From Clostridioides sp. ES-S-0054-01 (GTDB lineage Bacteria > Bacillota > Clostridia > Peptostreptococcales > Peptostreptococcaceae), in contig CP067346.1 of assembly GCA_021561035.1 (NCBI GenBank), positions 1,705,001 through 1,769,000 on the forward strand: DNA of 64,000 bases, given 5' to 3'. Both the position numbers and the translations under genes were made by a program. This document shows positions 36,664 through 46,142 of the stretch, in pieces (within the stretch, counting starts at the first letter, position 1; each line of letters starts with the position of its first letter). The notes beneath the pieces were generated by a model that was not told the origin of the DNA, did not search any database, and saw only the letters and a list, made by a program, of their open reading frames with translations.

Positions 36664-36870
36664 TTAGTTTTGTGTTGAAGGTGTTATTAATTTATCCTCA
36701 TCCTCAGGTTTTAAATCTAGATTTTCAGGAACATCTTGTTCTTTTTGCTGAGTTATGCCAGATTTTTCTTTTTCTGTATTTGATTGGTCTTTGTTACCTC
36801 CACAACCTATTGCAGTTACTGCTACCATAGATATTATTATTGCTATTGATAATTTTTTATTAATTTTCAT
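36664..36870 (-). CDS. small lipoprotein
   Basis: A 68-residue protein with a basic N-terminus, a hydrophobic core and a lipobox VTAIGC (Cys23); the mature part is very polar and rich in Glu, Lys and Asp (KDQSNTEKEK). No fold is recognised. It follows the MacB-like permease by 130 bases on the same strand and may be made from the same mRNA. AAAGGAG precedes the ATG. Confidence 0.65.
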   Translation of the reverse strand: MKINKKLSIAIIISMVAVTAIGCGGNKDQSNTEKEKSGITQQKEQDVPENLDLKPEDEDKLITPSTQN

Positions 36871-36997
36871 ACTCTTCTCCTTTAAGTTAAGTTTATTGTA
36901 TTTCTAGTAATTTTATACTATATATAATTAGTATTTATTAAAAGTTAACCTATTAAAAATTGTTCATTAAATCTTTTTTTATAAGATTAGGTCATTC

Positions 36998-38158
36998 TTA
37001 TTCTGATTTTAAGGCCACTATTGGCTGTAATTTAGATGCTTTGTTTGCAGGTGATATACCAAATATTACTCCCATAAATACTGCAAATCCTACTGCTACA
37101 AATACTACATTCCATGCTATATATGATTCAGCTCCTATAGAATTTAATATTGGCATAGAACCAAATATACCTATTAAGGAACCTATTATACTTCCTATAA
37201 AGCTTATCGTGAGAGATTCTACTAGAAACTGAGTCAATATAAACTTTCTTGGACATCCTAAAGCTTTTCTTATACCTATTTCTTTAGTTCTTTCTGTTAC
37301 GGATACTAGCATCATATTCATTATACCTATACCAGCCACAAATAAAGATACACTTGCTATTGCTCCAACCATTAAGTTCATAATATCATCCATAGACTTC
37401 ATAGATTCTAGCATTTCCTTATTACTTGACATATAAAAGTCAGTTGCTCCCATACCTTTTTTATTGAAATATGTTTTTATCTCACTCATTAATAATTTCA
37501 CAGTATCATTTGAAGAAGCTTTTACATTTATTTTAGATATATCACTTAGACCTAAAATAACTTGTGATGTTTTAAAAGGGATATATATATTGTCATCTTC
37601 TGGACTCTCATAACTTTCATCAATTTTATTCAATACGCCTATAATTTTATAAGGTATAGCTTTTATGTTTATAGTCTTTCCAAGAGCATTTCCTGATGGA
37701 AATAAATCACTAGCAACCTTACTACCTAATACAGCTATTTTTGTTGATTTATCATCGTCAATTGGCATAATAAATCTTCCACTTTGAAGTTCACGATTAT
37801 TTAATTTTGCATAATTTTCATCTGTTCCAACTATATTTCTATTGCTATCTTTTTTATCATAACTAACAGTTGCAGATTCACTTATTTCTGGTGATATTTC
37901 TTTTACATTAGCACTACCTTTTAGAACTTTCAAATCAAATTCGCTTATCTTTTTATCACCGTACACACTTATAGTTATAAGGTCTAAGGGCTTTGATTCA
38001 AAACTCTTATACATACTCTGTTTACTGCCTATAGATATAGTAACAAATAGGATTACACTAGCCGTACCAATCGATATACCCAATATAGTAAGAAATGAAC
38101 GCAATTTATTGGACTTGATTTCTCTTAATGCCATCTTTATTATTGGAAAAAGGTTCAT
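36998..38158 (-). CDS. MacB-type ABC transporter permease
   Basis: A 386-residue FtsX/MacB permease. The first membrane segment (about 20-42), the large outside domain (MacB_PCD, about 43-250) and the C-terminal three membrane segments with ERTKEIGIRKALGCPRKFI are all in place. Such permeases use ATP to push substrates or peptides through an adaptor partner rather than through the membrane themselves. It overlaps neither neighbour but lies 12 bases after the ATPase. Confidence 0.93.
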   Translation of the reverse strand: MNLFPIIKMALREIKSNKLRSFLTILGISIGTASVILFVTISIGSKQSMYKSFESKPLDLITISVYGDKKISEFDLKVLKGSANVKEISPEISESATVSYDKKDSNRNIVGTDENYAKLNNRELQSGRFIMPIDDDKSTKIAVLGSKVASDLFPSGNALGKTINIKAIPYKIIGVLNKIDESYESPEDDNIYIPFKTSQVILGLSDISKINVKASSNDTVKLLMSEIKTYFNKKGMGATDFYMSSNKEMLESMKSMDDIMNLMVGAIASVSLFVAGIGIMNMMLVSVTERTKEIGIRKALGCPRKFILTQFLVESLTISFIGSIIGSLIGIFGSMPILNSIGAESYIAWNVVFVAVGFAVFMGVIFGISPANKASKLQPIVALKSE

Positions 38159-38170
38159 CTACGACACCTC

Positions 38171-38845
38171 CTATTCAAAAATTTCACCATCTTTTATTCT
38201 TATCATTCTTGTAGCATTTCTTGCTATGTCCATGTCATGAGTTATTATAACTATAGTTTTACCTTCTCTGTTTAGACCTTCTAATATATTAATTATTTCT
38301 TCACTCGTTTTACTGTCTAGCGCACCTGTTGGTTCATCAGCTAATAATATCTGTGGATTTGTAGCTAAAGCTCTAGCTATAGCCACCCTTTGTTGTTGAC
38401 CTCCAGATAATTGATTTGGTTTATTGTGTTTTTTATCTTTTAATCCAACTCTACTGAGACAATCTAATGCTATTTTTCTTTGTTCTTTTGGTGTCTTACC
38501 TTGATATATAAGGGGTAATTCCACATTTTCTAAAGCAGATAGTTTACTTAATAAGTTGAAATTTTGAAATATAAATCCTATTGTCCTATTTCTTACTGTA
38601 CTCAGTTCATCTTCATTTAGAGAAGTTATATTCTTACCATCCAATACATATTCCCCTTGTTCAGCTAAATCCAGACATCCTATAATGTTCATAAAAGTTG
38701 ATTTTCCTGAACCTGATGGACCTATTATAGATACAAATTCTCCATGTTTTATATTCAATGAAACTTTTTTTAGAATTGTTATTTTTTCAGTTCCTATACT
38801 ATAAGATTTAACTAAATCTCTGGCCTGTATTACATAATTACTCAT
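38171..38845 (-). CDS. MacB-type ABC transporter ATP-binding protein
   Basis: A 224-residue ATPase. Walker A GPSGSGKST (about 39-47), Q-loop FIFQNFNLL, signature LSGGQQQRVAIARAL, Walker B ILLADEPTG and the His switch THD are complete. It powers the MacB-like permease just downstream. GAGGTGATAATTT precedes the ATG; it lies 14 bases after the adaptor gene. Confidence 0.95.
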   Translation of the reverse strand: MSNYVIQARDLVKSYSIGTEKITILKKVSLNIKHGEFVSIIGPSGSGKSTFMNIIGCLDLAEQGEYVLDGKNITSLNEDELSTVRNRTIGFIFQNFNLLSKLSALENVELPLIYQGKTPKEQRKIALDCLSRVGLKDKKHNKPNQLSGGQQQRVAIARALATNPQILLADEPTGALDSKTSEEIINILEGLNREGKTIVIITHDMDIARNATRMIRIKDGEIFE

Positions 38846-38859
38846 AAATTATCACCTCT

Positions 38860-39942
38860 CTAATCTACTTGCCTATCCATATTTTGGTTTGATTCTGGAT
38901 TTTCATTTGAACTTACAGGTGATTGTATACTTACAATTTCACCATCTGAAAGACCTTTTGTAACCTCTATACTTTCTGAATCACTTTCACCTACCTCTAT
39001 GTATCTTTTTTCATTTGTTTTTACGATAGTTACATAATAACCTTTTTCATCTTTTTGAACTGTAGATATAGGTACTTTTAATATATTTTTACTTTCATGT
39101 ACTAATATTGTACCTGTTACAGACATACCATCTATTAATTTTTGTAATATTAAATCTTCTTCTTGTAACCATCCAGTTGTTTTATCACTCAATTCGACCT
39201 TATACCAATTATATTTTTTATCGATTATATTAACTTTTTCACCTTGAACCAATTTTCTAAGATTTTTACTTCCTGATGAATTACTTTTTCTAAGGATTAC
39301 CTCTTTCTTAGATATGTTTGACTTTATGTTTTCTTTTTCTAAACCTTTTGATTTAACTGTAGCTTTTGATACCCAACCTTCAGTGTTATTTTTTAATCTA
39401 ATTTTGACCCAGTTATTTTTCTTTTCTAATATATAAAATACTTCTCCTTTTTCTATTTTATTTTCTTCCATATACTCTTTAGATGGACCTTTTCTAACAG
39501 TCACGTTTGAATGAGTATTTTCTCCTAATTCCATTACTGGATTATCCACTGATACAGTTATTGTATATGTAGGATTGTTACCTTCATTAGCTTTATTAGA
39601 TACTTCAGTTATTTTACCGATGATATTGTCATCTGGAAATGCCTTTAATTTTACATTAACAGTTTGGTTTATTTGTAACTTAGATATATCATACTGGTTT
39701 GTTGATAATGTTATTATTATTGAATTTGAATTTGTTCCATTTTTATCGCTTAAAGAAACTTTTCCTCCTGCTTCTACAACTGTTTTTATATTTCCTCTTT
39801 GAACTTTTACAGTTTCATTCTCATTTATTATATTTTGCTGTTCGGCTTTTATATTATTGTTTTGGCTTATATATACCTGCAAAGTACCTAATAGACATAA
39901 TGAAACAGCTGATATAACTAAAAATTTTTTTTGCCTTTTCAT
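38860..39942 (-). CDS. HlyD/MacA-type efflux adaptor with tandem SH3b domains inserted
   Basis: 360 residues. One membrane anchor (about 7-25); the beta-barrel part lies at about 45-143 (INQTVNVKLKAFPDD) and 268-340 (DGMSVTGTILVHE, ILKVPISTVQ). The coiled-coil hairpin and lipoyl domain of MacA are absent. Two bacterial SH3 domains fill about 144-194 (NNWVKIRLKNNTEGWV) and 211-264 (YNWYKVELSDKTTGWL), splitting the barrel segment. SH3b domains normally bind cell wall, so the protein may anchor the pump to peptidoglycan (inference). First gene of the operon. Confidence 0.8.
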   Translation of the reverse strand: MKRQKKFLVISAVSLCLLGTLQVYISQNNNIKAEQQNIINENETVKVQRGNIKTVVEAGGKVSLSDKNGTNSNSIIITLSTNQYDISKLQINQTVNVKLKAFPDDNIIGKITEVSNKANEGNNPTYTITVSVDNPVMELGENTHSNVTVRKGPSKEYMEENKIEKGEVFYILEKKNNWVKIRLKNNTEGWVSKATVKSKGLEKENIKSNISKKEVILRKSNSSGSKNLRKLVQGEKVNIIDKKYNWYKVELSDKTTGWLQEEDLILQKLIDGMSVTGTILVHESKNILKVPISTVQKDEKGYYVTIVKTNEKRYIEVGESDSESIEVTKGLSDGEIVSIQSPVSSNENPESNQNMDRQVD

Positions 39943-40021
39943 GAATTTATTCCTCCTTAAATATTATTTATTTTATAATTATATACTAGTAATTTATTTA
40001 TTTTAAACAAATATAACATTT

Positions 40022-40110
40022 CAATGTTAATGCTATGTTTTAAATGTAAGATATTATTTCTACTTCTTAACTTTGATAGTAGCATAGCATTCTAATGTTA
40101 ATCTAATGTT
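40022..40110 (-). promoter_or_regulatory. two pairs of direct repeats at 11-bp spacing (probable response-regulator sites)
   Basis: On the minus strand AACATAG/AACATTG at 40039 and 40028, and AACATTA/AACATTA at 40110 and 40099. Each pair is exactly 11 bases apart, and the pairs are 71 bases apart. That is the usual pattern of OmpR-type regulator sites. They lie upstream of the efflux operon; no regulator gene is next to them. The rest of 39943-40287 is spacer. Confidence 0.55.
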
Positions 40111-40287
40111 TATGTATTTGTATTGTTTATTATAATTAATTTTGAATTGTTTACTCTTTTGAGATATACTCTTTTTTATTTTATATCTTTGCTAATAAAA
40201 AATTGTAAAAAGGGAAAACTTTAGTCAGAGAGATTAAACAATATCCTAGAAAGATTTAAATTTTAGTAAAGTATGGAGGACATTATA

Positions 40288-41682
40288 ATGACTGACAGTA
40301 AAAAGAAACGATTTATTATACCACACACTTTTACAATAATATTTTTACTAATAGTCTTAATGGCAATATTGACTTGGATAGTACCAAGTGGTGAATTTAG
40401 TAGAGAAGATGTAGAAGGCAGAATGGTAGTTGTACCAGGGACTTATCAAAATGTAGAAAGTAATCCTCAAGGATTTGCAGATGTTTTTAAAGCACCAATA
40501 GAAGGTTTTATTGATTCAGCTGAGGTTGTAGGTTTTGTTTTAATAGTTGGAGGTGCTTTTGGTATTGTAAATAGGACTGGAGCTATAGAAGCAGGAATAG
40601 CATCAGTTATATCTAAGTTTAAGGGAAAAGAACTTCTTATAATTCCAATATCAATGATTTTATTTGGACTTGGAGGCACTACATTTGGGATGGCAGAAGA
40701 GACATTACCATTTTATATGATATTTGTTCCGCTTATGACATCCTTAGGATATGATTCTCTAACCGCTATAGCAATCGTATTTATAGGAGCGGCAGCAGGA
40801 GCAGCAGCGTCAACAATAAATCCATTTTCAGTTGGTATTGCACAGGCATTAGCTCAACTTGCTCCTGGTTCAGGAGTAGCTTACAGAGTAGTTATTTTTA
40901 TAGCCTATATATTAATCAGTATAGCATTTGTCATGTACTATGCTAAAAAGGTAAAGGAAAATCCTGAAAGTTCAATAGTATATGAGATAGATAAAAATAA
41001 TAAATCAATACTTAATCAAACTTCAACAGAAATAAAAGAATTTACTTTTAAGGAAGTATCTGTTCTTGCTATATTTGGAATAGGGATGGCAATAATGATT
41101 TGGGGTGTTTTAAGTCAAGGATGGTATATTCCAGAAATATCAATGTGTTTTGCTGCGATAGGTGTACTTTCTGGTTTGGTTGGTAGATTGTCTCAAATTG
41201 AAATTTCAGAAAGTTTTATAGATGGAGCAAAAGATTTAGCATCAGCAGCTCTTGCCATAGCTTTAGCTCGTGGAATCGTAATAATCGCTCAAAATGGATT
41301 TATAATAGATACTATATTAAATTCCGCGGCAGCTTTTTTAGGTGGACTTCCAAAGGTCATATTTGTATATTTATCATTCTTCTTGGAGGCTGCATTGGCA
41401 TTTTTAATACCATCATCTTCAGGTCTTGCTTCACTTACAGTACCTGTGCTTGCTCCTCTTGGTGATTTAGTTAATATATCAGCTCAAGTGATAGTAACCG
41501 CTTATCAATTTGGTGTAGGTCTTACAAACTTCATAACTCCAACTTCAGGAGTACTGATGGGAGCACTTGCAGTGGCTCATATTCCATTTTCAAAATGGGT
41601 AAGATTTATAATGCCTATATTGTTGATTTTAACAGCTGTATCTCTAGTCTTTTTAACAATAGGTATATATATAGGGTTTTAA
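40288..41682 (+). CDS. YfcC/DcuC-family carrier
   Basis: 464 residues with about twelve membrane segments, of the YfcC family (DcuC-like). Typical parts: ILTWIVPSGEF near the start, GLGGTTFGMAEETLPFY, FIGAAAGAAASTINPF and, late, IPSSSGLASLTVPVLAPLGDL with GLTNFITPTSG. These carriers are thought to move dicarboxylates, basic amino acids or peptides; the substrate is not visible here. The start ATG 40288 has GGAGG nearby; the longest frame starts 15 bases earlier, inside that site. It stands alone. Confidence 0.9.
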   Translation: MTDSKKKRFIIPHTFTIIFLLIVLMAILTWIVPSGEFSREDVEGRMVVVPGTYQNVESNPQGFADVFKAPIEGFIDSAEVVGFVLIVGGAFGIVNRTGAIEAGIASVISKFKGKELLIIPISMILFGLGGTTFGMAEETLPFYMIFVPLMTSLGYDSLTAIAIVFIGAAAGAAASTINPFSVGIAQALAQLAPGSGVAYRVVIFIAYILISIAFVMYYAKKVKENPESSIVYEIDKNNKSILNQTSTEIKEFTFKEVSVLAIFGIGMAIMIWGVLSQGWYIPEISMCFAAIGVLSGLVGRLSQIEISESFIDGAKDLASAALAIALARGIVIIAQNGFIIDTILNSAAAFLGGLPKVIFVYLSFFLEAALAFLIPSSSGLASLTVPVLAPLGDLVNISAQVIVTAYQFGVGLTNFITPTSGVLMGALAVAHIPFSKWVRFIMPILLILTAVSLVFLTIGIYIGF

Positions 41683-41743
41683 TTAAGTACAGTTTTATTT
41701 AAGATATTTAGTAATTAATTATATAAAATAATAATATATTTTC

Positions 41744-41785
41744 AATAAATTACCACTAAACTAATTAGTGGTAATTTATTTTTTG
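41744..41785 (+). terminator. terminator of the YfcC-family gene
   Basis: Perfect 16-bp stem (41744-41759 with 41765-41780), then TTTT. The rest of the 41683-42206 spacer is AT-rich and shows nothing else recognisable. Confidence 0.88.
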
Positions 41786-42206
41786 TATTTAGAAATAAAT
41801 ATATTTACTGATGTTTTGAGTTATTACCTAATTGGACATAGTTTTAATTGTTATATTTTTCATTTGGTTAAGTATTAATTTTTTATTTTTATCTATTTCA
41901 TATGATAATATAAAAAATATTTTTTATATAATAAATGACAAAATTTCGTAACAAATGTATATTTTCTCGCTCAATTTCTTGAAGTGTACTCATTTAGTCT
42001 ATTGGTTCTCGTTTTATATGTCAAATTAGTAAAAAAAATAAAATTAAAAGTAAAAAAACTAAATAAATTAATGCTAATTTGAAATATATATGAAGGTTTT
42101 TGGAGAATACTTACTTATGGTAAGAAAAAATGTTAAAATAATAGTGTAATTAAATATAAAGAACTGAAATAACTAACAGTTATTAAATATAGGAGCGTAA
42201 AAATTT

Positions 42207-43574
42207 ATGGGATTAAAAGAATTTGATTTTATTGAAGAGTCTATCGATATGTTGAGGTCAATATCACCAACATTAGAAACCATATCAGATGAAATAGAAG
42301 AGTATTTTGAAAATATTTTGGATGAAAAGAACCAAGAATATATAAATGTAACCTCTAGAATAAAATCAGAATCAAGTTTAAGAGAAAAAATAATTAGAAA
42401 TAGATATTTAAAAAAATATGGTGAAGCAAGTAATCTTGTTCATAATGTTTCTGACTTAATAGGTTTAAGAATTGAGTGCAGATTTATTGAGGATGAAAAC
42501 AAGATATATAGGCTTTTGAGAAGGTATTTTAATAAAACAGATGACAAAATAAACTACTATAATAAAGAAAATAAGAATATTAAATTAAAATTATCTGAAA
42601 GGCAACCTAATAAGCAAAAAAATGGATTTGAAATATATAAAATAGATGGAGTTTTTACGTATTTAGATAGAGAAGTAAAATTTGAACTTCAAATTAAATC
42701 TCTTGTAAATGTGTTTTGGAGCGAAATAGAACATAAAATAATTTATAAAAATAATACATATTTACTTGCTGACAAATTTATAAAGGATATGATGGACTCT
42801 ATAAAGAATAATCTTACTATGATAGACAATCAGCTTTTAAGTATTTATAAAAACTTTCATTCAGGAAAGTCTTTTAATATGAAAGTAAGCAAAAAAGAAA
42901 TTGAAAAATTATTTGCGAAACTAGTATATGATGCTTTTTCTGAAAAGATGAACAAAAGTATAGGTTTTGTTGTGGATTTTAAAAAACCATGTGAGACTAT
43001 ATTAAGCTATTCTTTTAATAAACAGGACATAAGTGATGACGTTCTAGGTAGTTTTATGCTTGATGAGTTTGCAAGATTGAATGAAATTGTAAACAAGGAT
43101 ATAGATTTCAATGAGCAAATAGAATTTGAAAGAGAACCAACATTTGATGACAAATTTTGCAAAAAACTAGGAAATCACTTTAGAAGTAGATTAAACACGG
43201 AATTTCCATGGAATCTGTTTTTTAGAATATTATTTGAAATAGAGCCATGTAACAATACAGAAGACTTTGAAAACTTTGTAGAGTTTATAAAAGAAAATGT
43301 GTTACTAGAGGAAAATAGGGAACAACTACTATGCCAATTTGAAGAAGATAGTAAGTTTATAATTGAAGATATGTATGATTGTATATTTAATAGCATAAGT
43401 GAGATTGATAGTGTTGAAATTTTATATAACTATAATCTTGAAAAAATAAACTTCACATCAAGTGAAATTATAAATTGTATATGTAGAGAATATGAGTTCT
43501 ATGGTGAATATTTAGAAGAAAAAGAAAAGCTTATGAATGCATTTAAAGAAAAGATTATTCAAATCTTTGAGTAA
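42207..43574 (+). CDS. RelA/SpoT-domain protein with altered active site and C-terminal extension
   Basis: 455 residues. Residues about 45-215 align with small alarmone synthetases: VTSRIKSESSLREK, VSDLIGLRIECRFIED (Asp83) and FELQIKSLVNVFWSEIEH (Glu160). The loop that in synthetases reads GYRSYH is NGFEIYKID here, so the tyrosine and arginine that hold GTP are lost. The C-terminal 220 residues are acidic and unlike other families I know. It could be a divergent alarmone enzyme, a related nucleotide enzyme or a regulator. AGGAG precedes ATG. Confidence 0.75.
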   Translation: MGLKEFDFIEESIDMLRSISPTLETISDEIEEYFENILDEKNQEYINVTSRIKSESSLREKIIRNRYLKKYGEASNLVHNVSDLIGLRIECRFIEDENKIYRLLRRYFNKTDDKINYYNKENKNIKLKLSERQPNKQKNGFEIYKIDGVFTYLDREVKFELQIKSLVNVFWSEIEHKIIYKNNTYLLADKFIKDMMDSIKNNLTMIDNQLLSIYKNFHSGKSFNMKVSKKEIEKLFAKLVYDAFSEKMNKSIGFVVDFKKPCETILSYSFNKQDISDDVLGSFMLDEFARLNEIVNKDIDFNEQIEFEREPTFDDKFCKKLGNHFRSRLNTEFPWNLFFRILFEIEPCNNTEDFENFVEFIKENVLLEENREQLLCQFEEDSKFIIEDMYDCIFNSISEIDSVEILYNYNLEKINFTSSEIINCICREYEFYGEYLEEKEKLMNAFKEKIIQIFE

Positions 43575-43584
43575 TAAGTAAATA

Positions 43585-43616
43585 TTGAAGTGGCGCTAAT
43601 GCGCCATTTTTCAAAT
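43585..43616 (+). terminator. terminator after the RelA/SpoT-domain gene
   Basis: TGGCGC (43591-43596), loop TAAT, GCGCCA (43601-43606) with outer TTGAA/TTCAA, then TTTTT. It lies across the ATG at 43590 that would start the longest mobA frame, so that ATG is unlikely to be used. Confidence 0.85.
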
Positions 43617-43658
43617 ATATATAAATTAAATAAAATTATTTTGGAGGAGGCGATTTGT

Positions 43659-44207
43659 ATAGAGAAAACAGGTGTGATTTTGGCTGGAGGAAAAAATTCT
43701 AGAATGGGAAGAGATAAAGCCTTTCTAGAGCTACATGAAAAGCTTTTTATTGAAATTGCAATAGGAGTATTTAAAAATTTTGATGAAGTAATAATAATAT
43801 CTAATAATGAAGAATTATATTCTAAATATGATATTAGAGTTTATAATGATATAGTAAAAGATGTTGGTCCAATTGGAGGTATATATACTGCTCTTGAATA
43901 TGCAAAGTATGATATAGTTACAATTGCATGTGATATGCCATATCTAAACAGTGAAGTTGTCGAAAGAATAGCTAATGAAATGAATGACAAAAGTGTGATT
44001 TCAGTGACAAATGGAAAGTTACAACCATTGTGTTCTGGATATAAAAAGAGTATAATAAATAAAGTATCTTTATGTATAGGGGAAAATGATTTAAAGCTCA
44101 GAAGCTTTATAGACAAAATAGATAAAAGCTATATATACTTTGATGATGAAGGTTTATTTTTAAATGTAAACACTGTTGATGAGTATGAAAAATTAACTAA
44201 AGTTTAA
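43659..44207 (+). CDS. mobA: molybdenum cofactor guanylyltransferase
   Basis: About 182 residues from the probable start. The signature TGVILAGGKNSRMGRDK near the N-terminus binds GTP; VGPIGGIYTALEYA and ACDMPYL carry the metal and substrate residues. It joins GMP to molybdopterin. GGAGGAGG (43643-43650) is followed by ATA at 43659 after 8 bases; the ATG of the longest frame lies inside a terminator. So translation apparently begins at AUA (inference), giving (M)EKTGVILAGG. Confidence 0.88.
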   Translation: MEKTGVILAGGKNSRMGRDKAFLELHEKLFIEIAIGVFKNFDEVIIISNNEELYSKYDIRVYNDIVKDVGPIGGIYTALEYAKYDIVTIACDMPYLNSEVVERIANEMNDKSVISVTNGKLQPLCSGYKKSIINKVSLCIGENDLKLRSFIDKIDKSYIYFDDEGLFLNVNTVDEYEKLTKV

Positions 44208-44254
44208 TTAGCTATAGTTGTAAAATAGAGTAGGATTTATATGGAGGAGAGTTT

Positions 44255-44626
44255 ATGAATTTACTTAAATGCGATTCTTGGGCAGTAATATTAAATAATA
44301 GCGATGAAGAAAGTAAAGCATATAAAATATTAGATGAACTTAGAAAGAATATGTACAAAGTTGTTGCTATAGATGAAGAGAAGAAACCTATTGAAGGTAT
44401 AGACGTGTATGAGTGTTTAAAAGACGTTCCACACAATATTGATGTTGTAGCCATTATTGACAAACAATCCAAGATGGATGTAATTTTAGAAGAAGTAGAG
44501 CTTTTGGATATACAAAATATGTGGTTTGAAAAAGGAAGTTTTAGTGAAATGATGATTAAAAAGACTAAAGATTTAAAATTAAATATAGAATATAATTTAA
44601 GTTTATATGATGAGTTAACTAGATAA
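44255..44626 (+). CDS. CoA-binding-domain-like protein
   Basis: A 123-residue Rossmann-type protein. The start CDSWAVILNNSDEES, then YKVVAIDEEKKPIEG and VVAIIDKQSKMDVIL, matches the CoA_binding_2 family, although the usual GASxxP is lost (NNSDEES). No enzyme role is known. GGAGGAGAG precedes the ATG. It is 47 bases after mobA but its function is likely separate. Confidence 0.65.
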   Translation: MNLLKCDSWAVILNNSDEESKAYKILDELRKNMYKVVAIDEEKKPIEGIDVYECLKDVPHNIDVVAIIDKQSKMDVILEEVELLDIQNMWFEKGSFSEMMIKKTKDLKLNIEYNLSLYDELTR

Positions 44627-44783
44627 ATTTATGTATTTTAATAATAAAAATATAATTAGTTAATAAAACATATTATTTTATAATATAAATTAGTTAATAA
44701 AACGTTAAATTGCAATATTTGTTAAAAAATTGTGAGCTACATGATATAATATATTAAATAGGAGACTAAGGAGTTGATATATT

Positions 44784-45122
44784 ATGTTAATAGTAACTAC
44801 AGAAAAAGTAGAAGGAAAAAAGATATCAGAAGTTCTAGGGTTAGTGAGAGGTAGTACAATAAGAGCAAAACATGTTGGAAAAGATATAGGAGCGAGTTTT
44901 AAAAATCTTGTTGGAGGAGAACTTACTGGATATAATGAAATGCTTACTGAAGCAAGACAAATTGCCATAGGTAGAATGGTTGAGGATGCAGAGGCTAAAG
45001 GTGCAAACGCAGTAATAGCATTTAGACTATCTTCAGCTTCAGTTATGCAAGGTGCAGCAGAAATGCTTGCTTATGGAACAGCAGTTGTTTTAGAAGATGA
45101 TAATGATGTGGTTGAAAAATAA
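44784..45122 (+). CDS. YbjQ/UPF0145 family protein
   Basis: A 112-residue protein of the UPF0145 (DUF74) family: ISEVLGLVRGSTIRAKH (about 14-30), ARQIAIGRMVEDAEAKGANAVI, and RLSSASVMQGAAEMLAYGTAV are its hallmarks. These proteins form pentameric rings; their role is not settled. AAGGAG precedes the ATG, and a terminator-like stem follows at 45135-45177. Confidence 0.9.
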   Translation: MLIVTTEKVEGKKISEVLGLVRGSTIRAKHVGKDIGASFKNLVGGELTGYNEMLTEARQIAIGRMVEDAEAKGANAVIAFRLSSASVMQGAAEMLAYGTAVVLEDDNDVVEK

Positions 45123-45134
45123 AATATAAATAGT

Positions 45135-45177
45135 TAAAAAGAGGTATCTTTTAAAAGTTTTATGGATGCCTTTTTTT
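45135..45177 (+). terminator. terminator of ybjQ-like gene
   Basis: AAAAAGAGGTATC with GGATGCCTTTTTT (with G-T pairs) around a 20-base loop, then T tract. The rest of the 45178-45592 spacer is AT-rich; I looked for a molybdenum-cofactor riboswitch ahead of the moa genes and did not see one. Confidence 0.65.
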
Positions 45178-45592
45178 ATTTGAAAGAACTAATATGAGAA
45201 AGAATTTTAATTATTATGACAATAAAATTAGGATGATATTATATAAATAAGTAAAATTATATTATATAATGTATGGCATAGACTTTAAAAATTTTATTGG
45301 TAGAGAAAAATATGGACAATGTTATAATAATTATAGAAATTGAAAGTACTCGTACATGCGTTATATAAATTACATATATAATTAGTTTTATATTTGATAC
45401 AGTTATGAAGTAATATCTTCATTTTGAGAACGTTGGAATAATAAAAAATGTATGTATTATAGGTGATATAATTAAAAAAATAAATATAATATGTTATATT
45501 ACTGAGAAAAAAGTGAATAAAAGATAGTAGGGTTTATTAAAAGAGATTTTTATTTATAGGGACTTAATCAATGTATAGAGGGGTGAGAATAT

Positions 45593-46096
45593 ATGTTTAA
45601 TGTTGCAATTGTAACACTTAGTGATAAAGGCTATGAAGGAAAAAGAGAAGATATAACAGGAAAAAAATTAACTGAATTTGTTGAAAATACAGGAGCTTAC
45701 AAAGTTACTGAATATGTACTTATAAAAGATGATAAGGAAATGCTAAAAGAAAATATTATAAAACTTTGCAATGGTAATAAAATAGATTTAATTCTTACTA
45801 ATGGTGGAACTGGTTTTTCAAAAAGAGATATAACTCCAGAAGCAACTAAGGAAGTGTTAGAAAAAGAGATACCAGGTCTAAGCGAATACATGAGAATGAA
45901 ATCTACAGAAATTACCAAAAAAGCTATACTAAGTAGGGGTGTGAGTGGAATAAGAAATAATTCTATAATAATAAATTTACCTGGAAGTCCCAAAGGTGCA
46001 GTTGAAAATCTAAGTTTTATAATTGATGTTTTAGACCATGGCATAGAAATATTAAAAGGAGAAGCTACAGAATGTGCCACTAAAAAAAGTAAATAG
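45593..46096 (+). CDS. molybdopterin adenylyltransferase-type protein (MogA/MoaB family)
   Basis: A 167-residue MoaB/MogA fold protein: VAIVTLSDKGYEGKREDITG at the N-terminus, LILTNGGTGFSKRDITPEAT (about 63-82) as the MPT-binding signature, and INLPGSPKGAVENL. It probably adenylates molybdopterin before metal insertion. Which of the mogA/moaB names applies is not clear from sequence. First of four genes in a Moco synthesis run. AGGGGTGAG precedes ATG. Confidence 0.9.
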   Translation: MFNVAIVTLSDKGYEGKREDITGKKLTEFVENTGAYKVTEYVLIKDDKEMLKENIIKLCNGNKIDLILTNGGTGFSKRDITPEATKEVLEKEIPGLSEYMRMKSTEITKKAILSRGVSGIRNNSIIINLPGSPKGAVENLSFIIDVLDHGIEILKGEATECATKKSK

Positions 46097-46142
46097 TATA
46101 TAATCTAGATAGATAAAAAATAGACAAAGAGGTAGATAGAGT

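Noticed and set aside
43590-43660. ATG at 43590 as the mobA start
   Set aside because: It lies in the hairpin of a terminator and has no ribosome site; a strong site lies 60 bases on.
45178-45592. Molybdenum-cofactor riboswitch ahead of the moa genes
   Set aside because: The spacer is AT-rich, with none of the G+C-rich helices of that motif.
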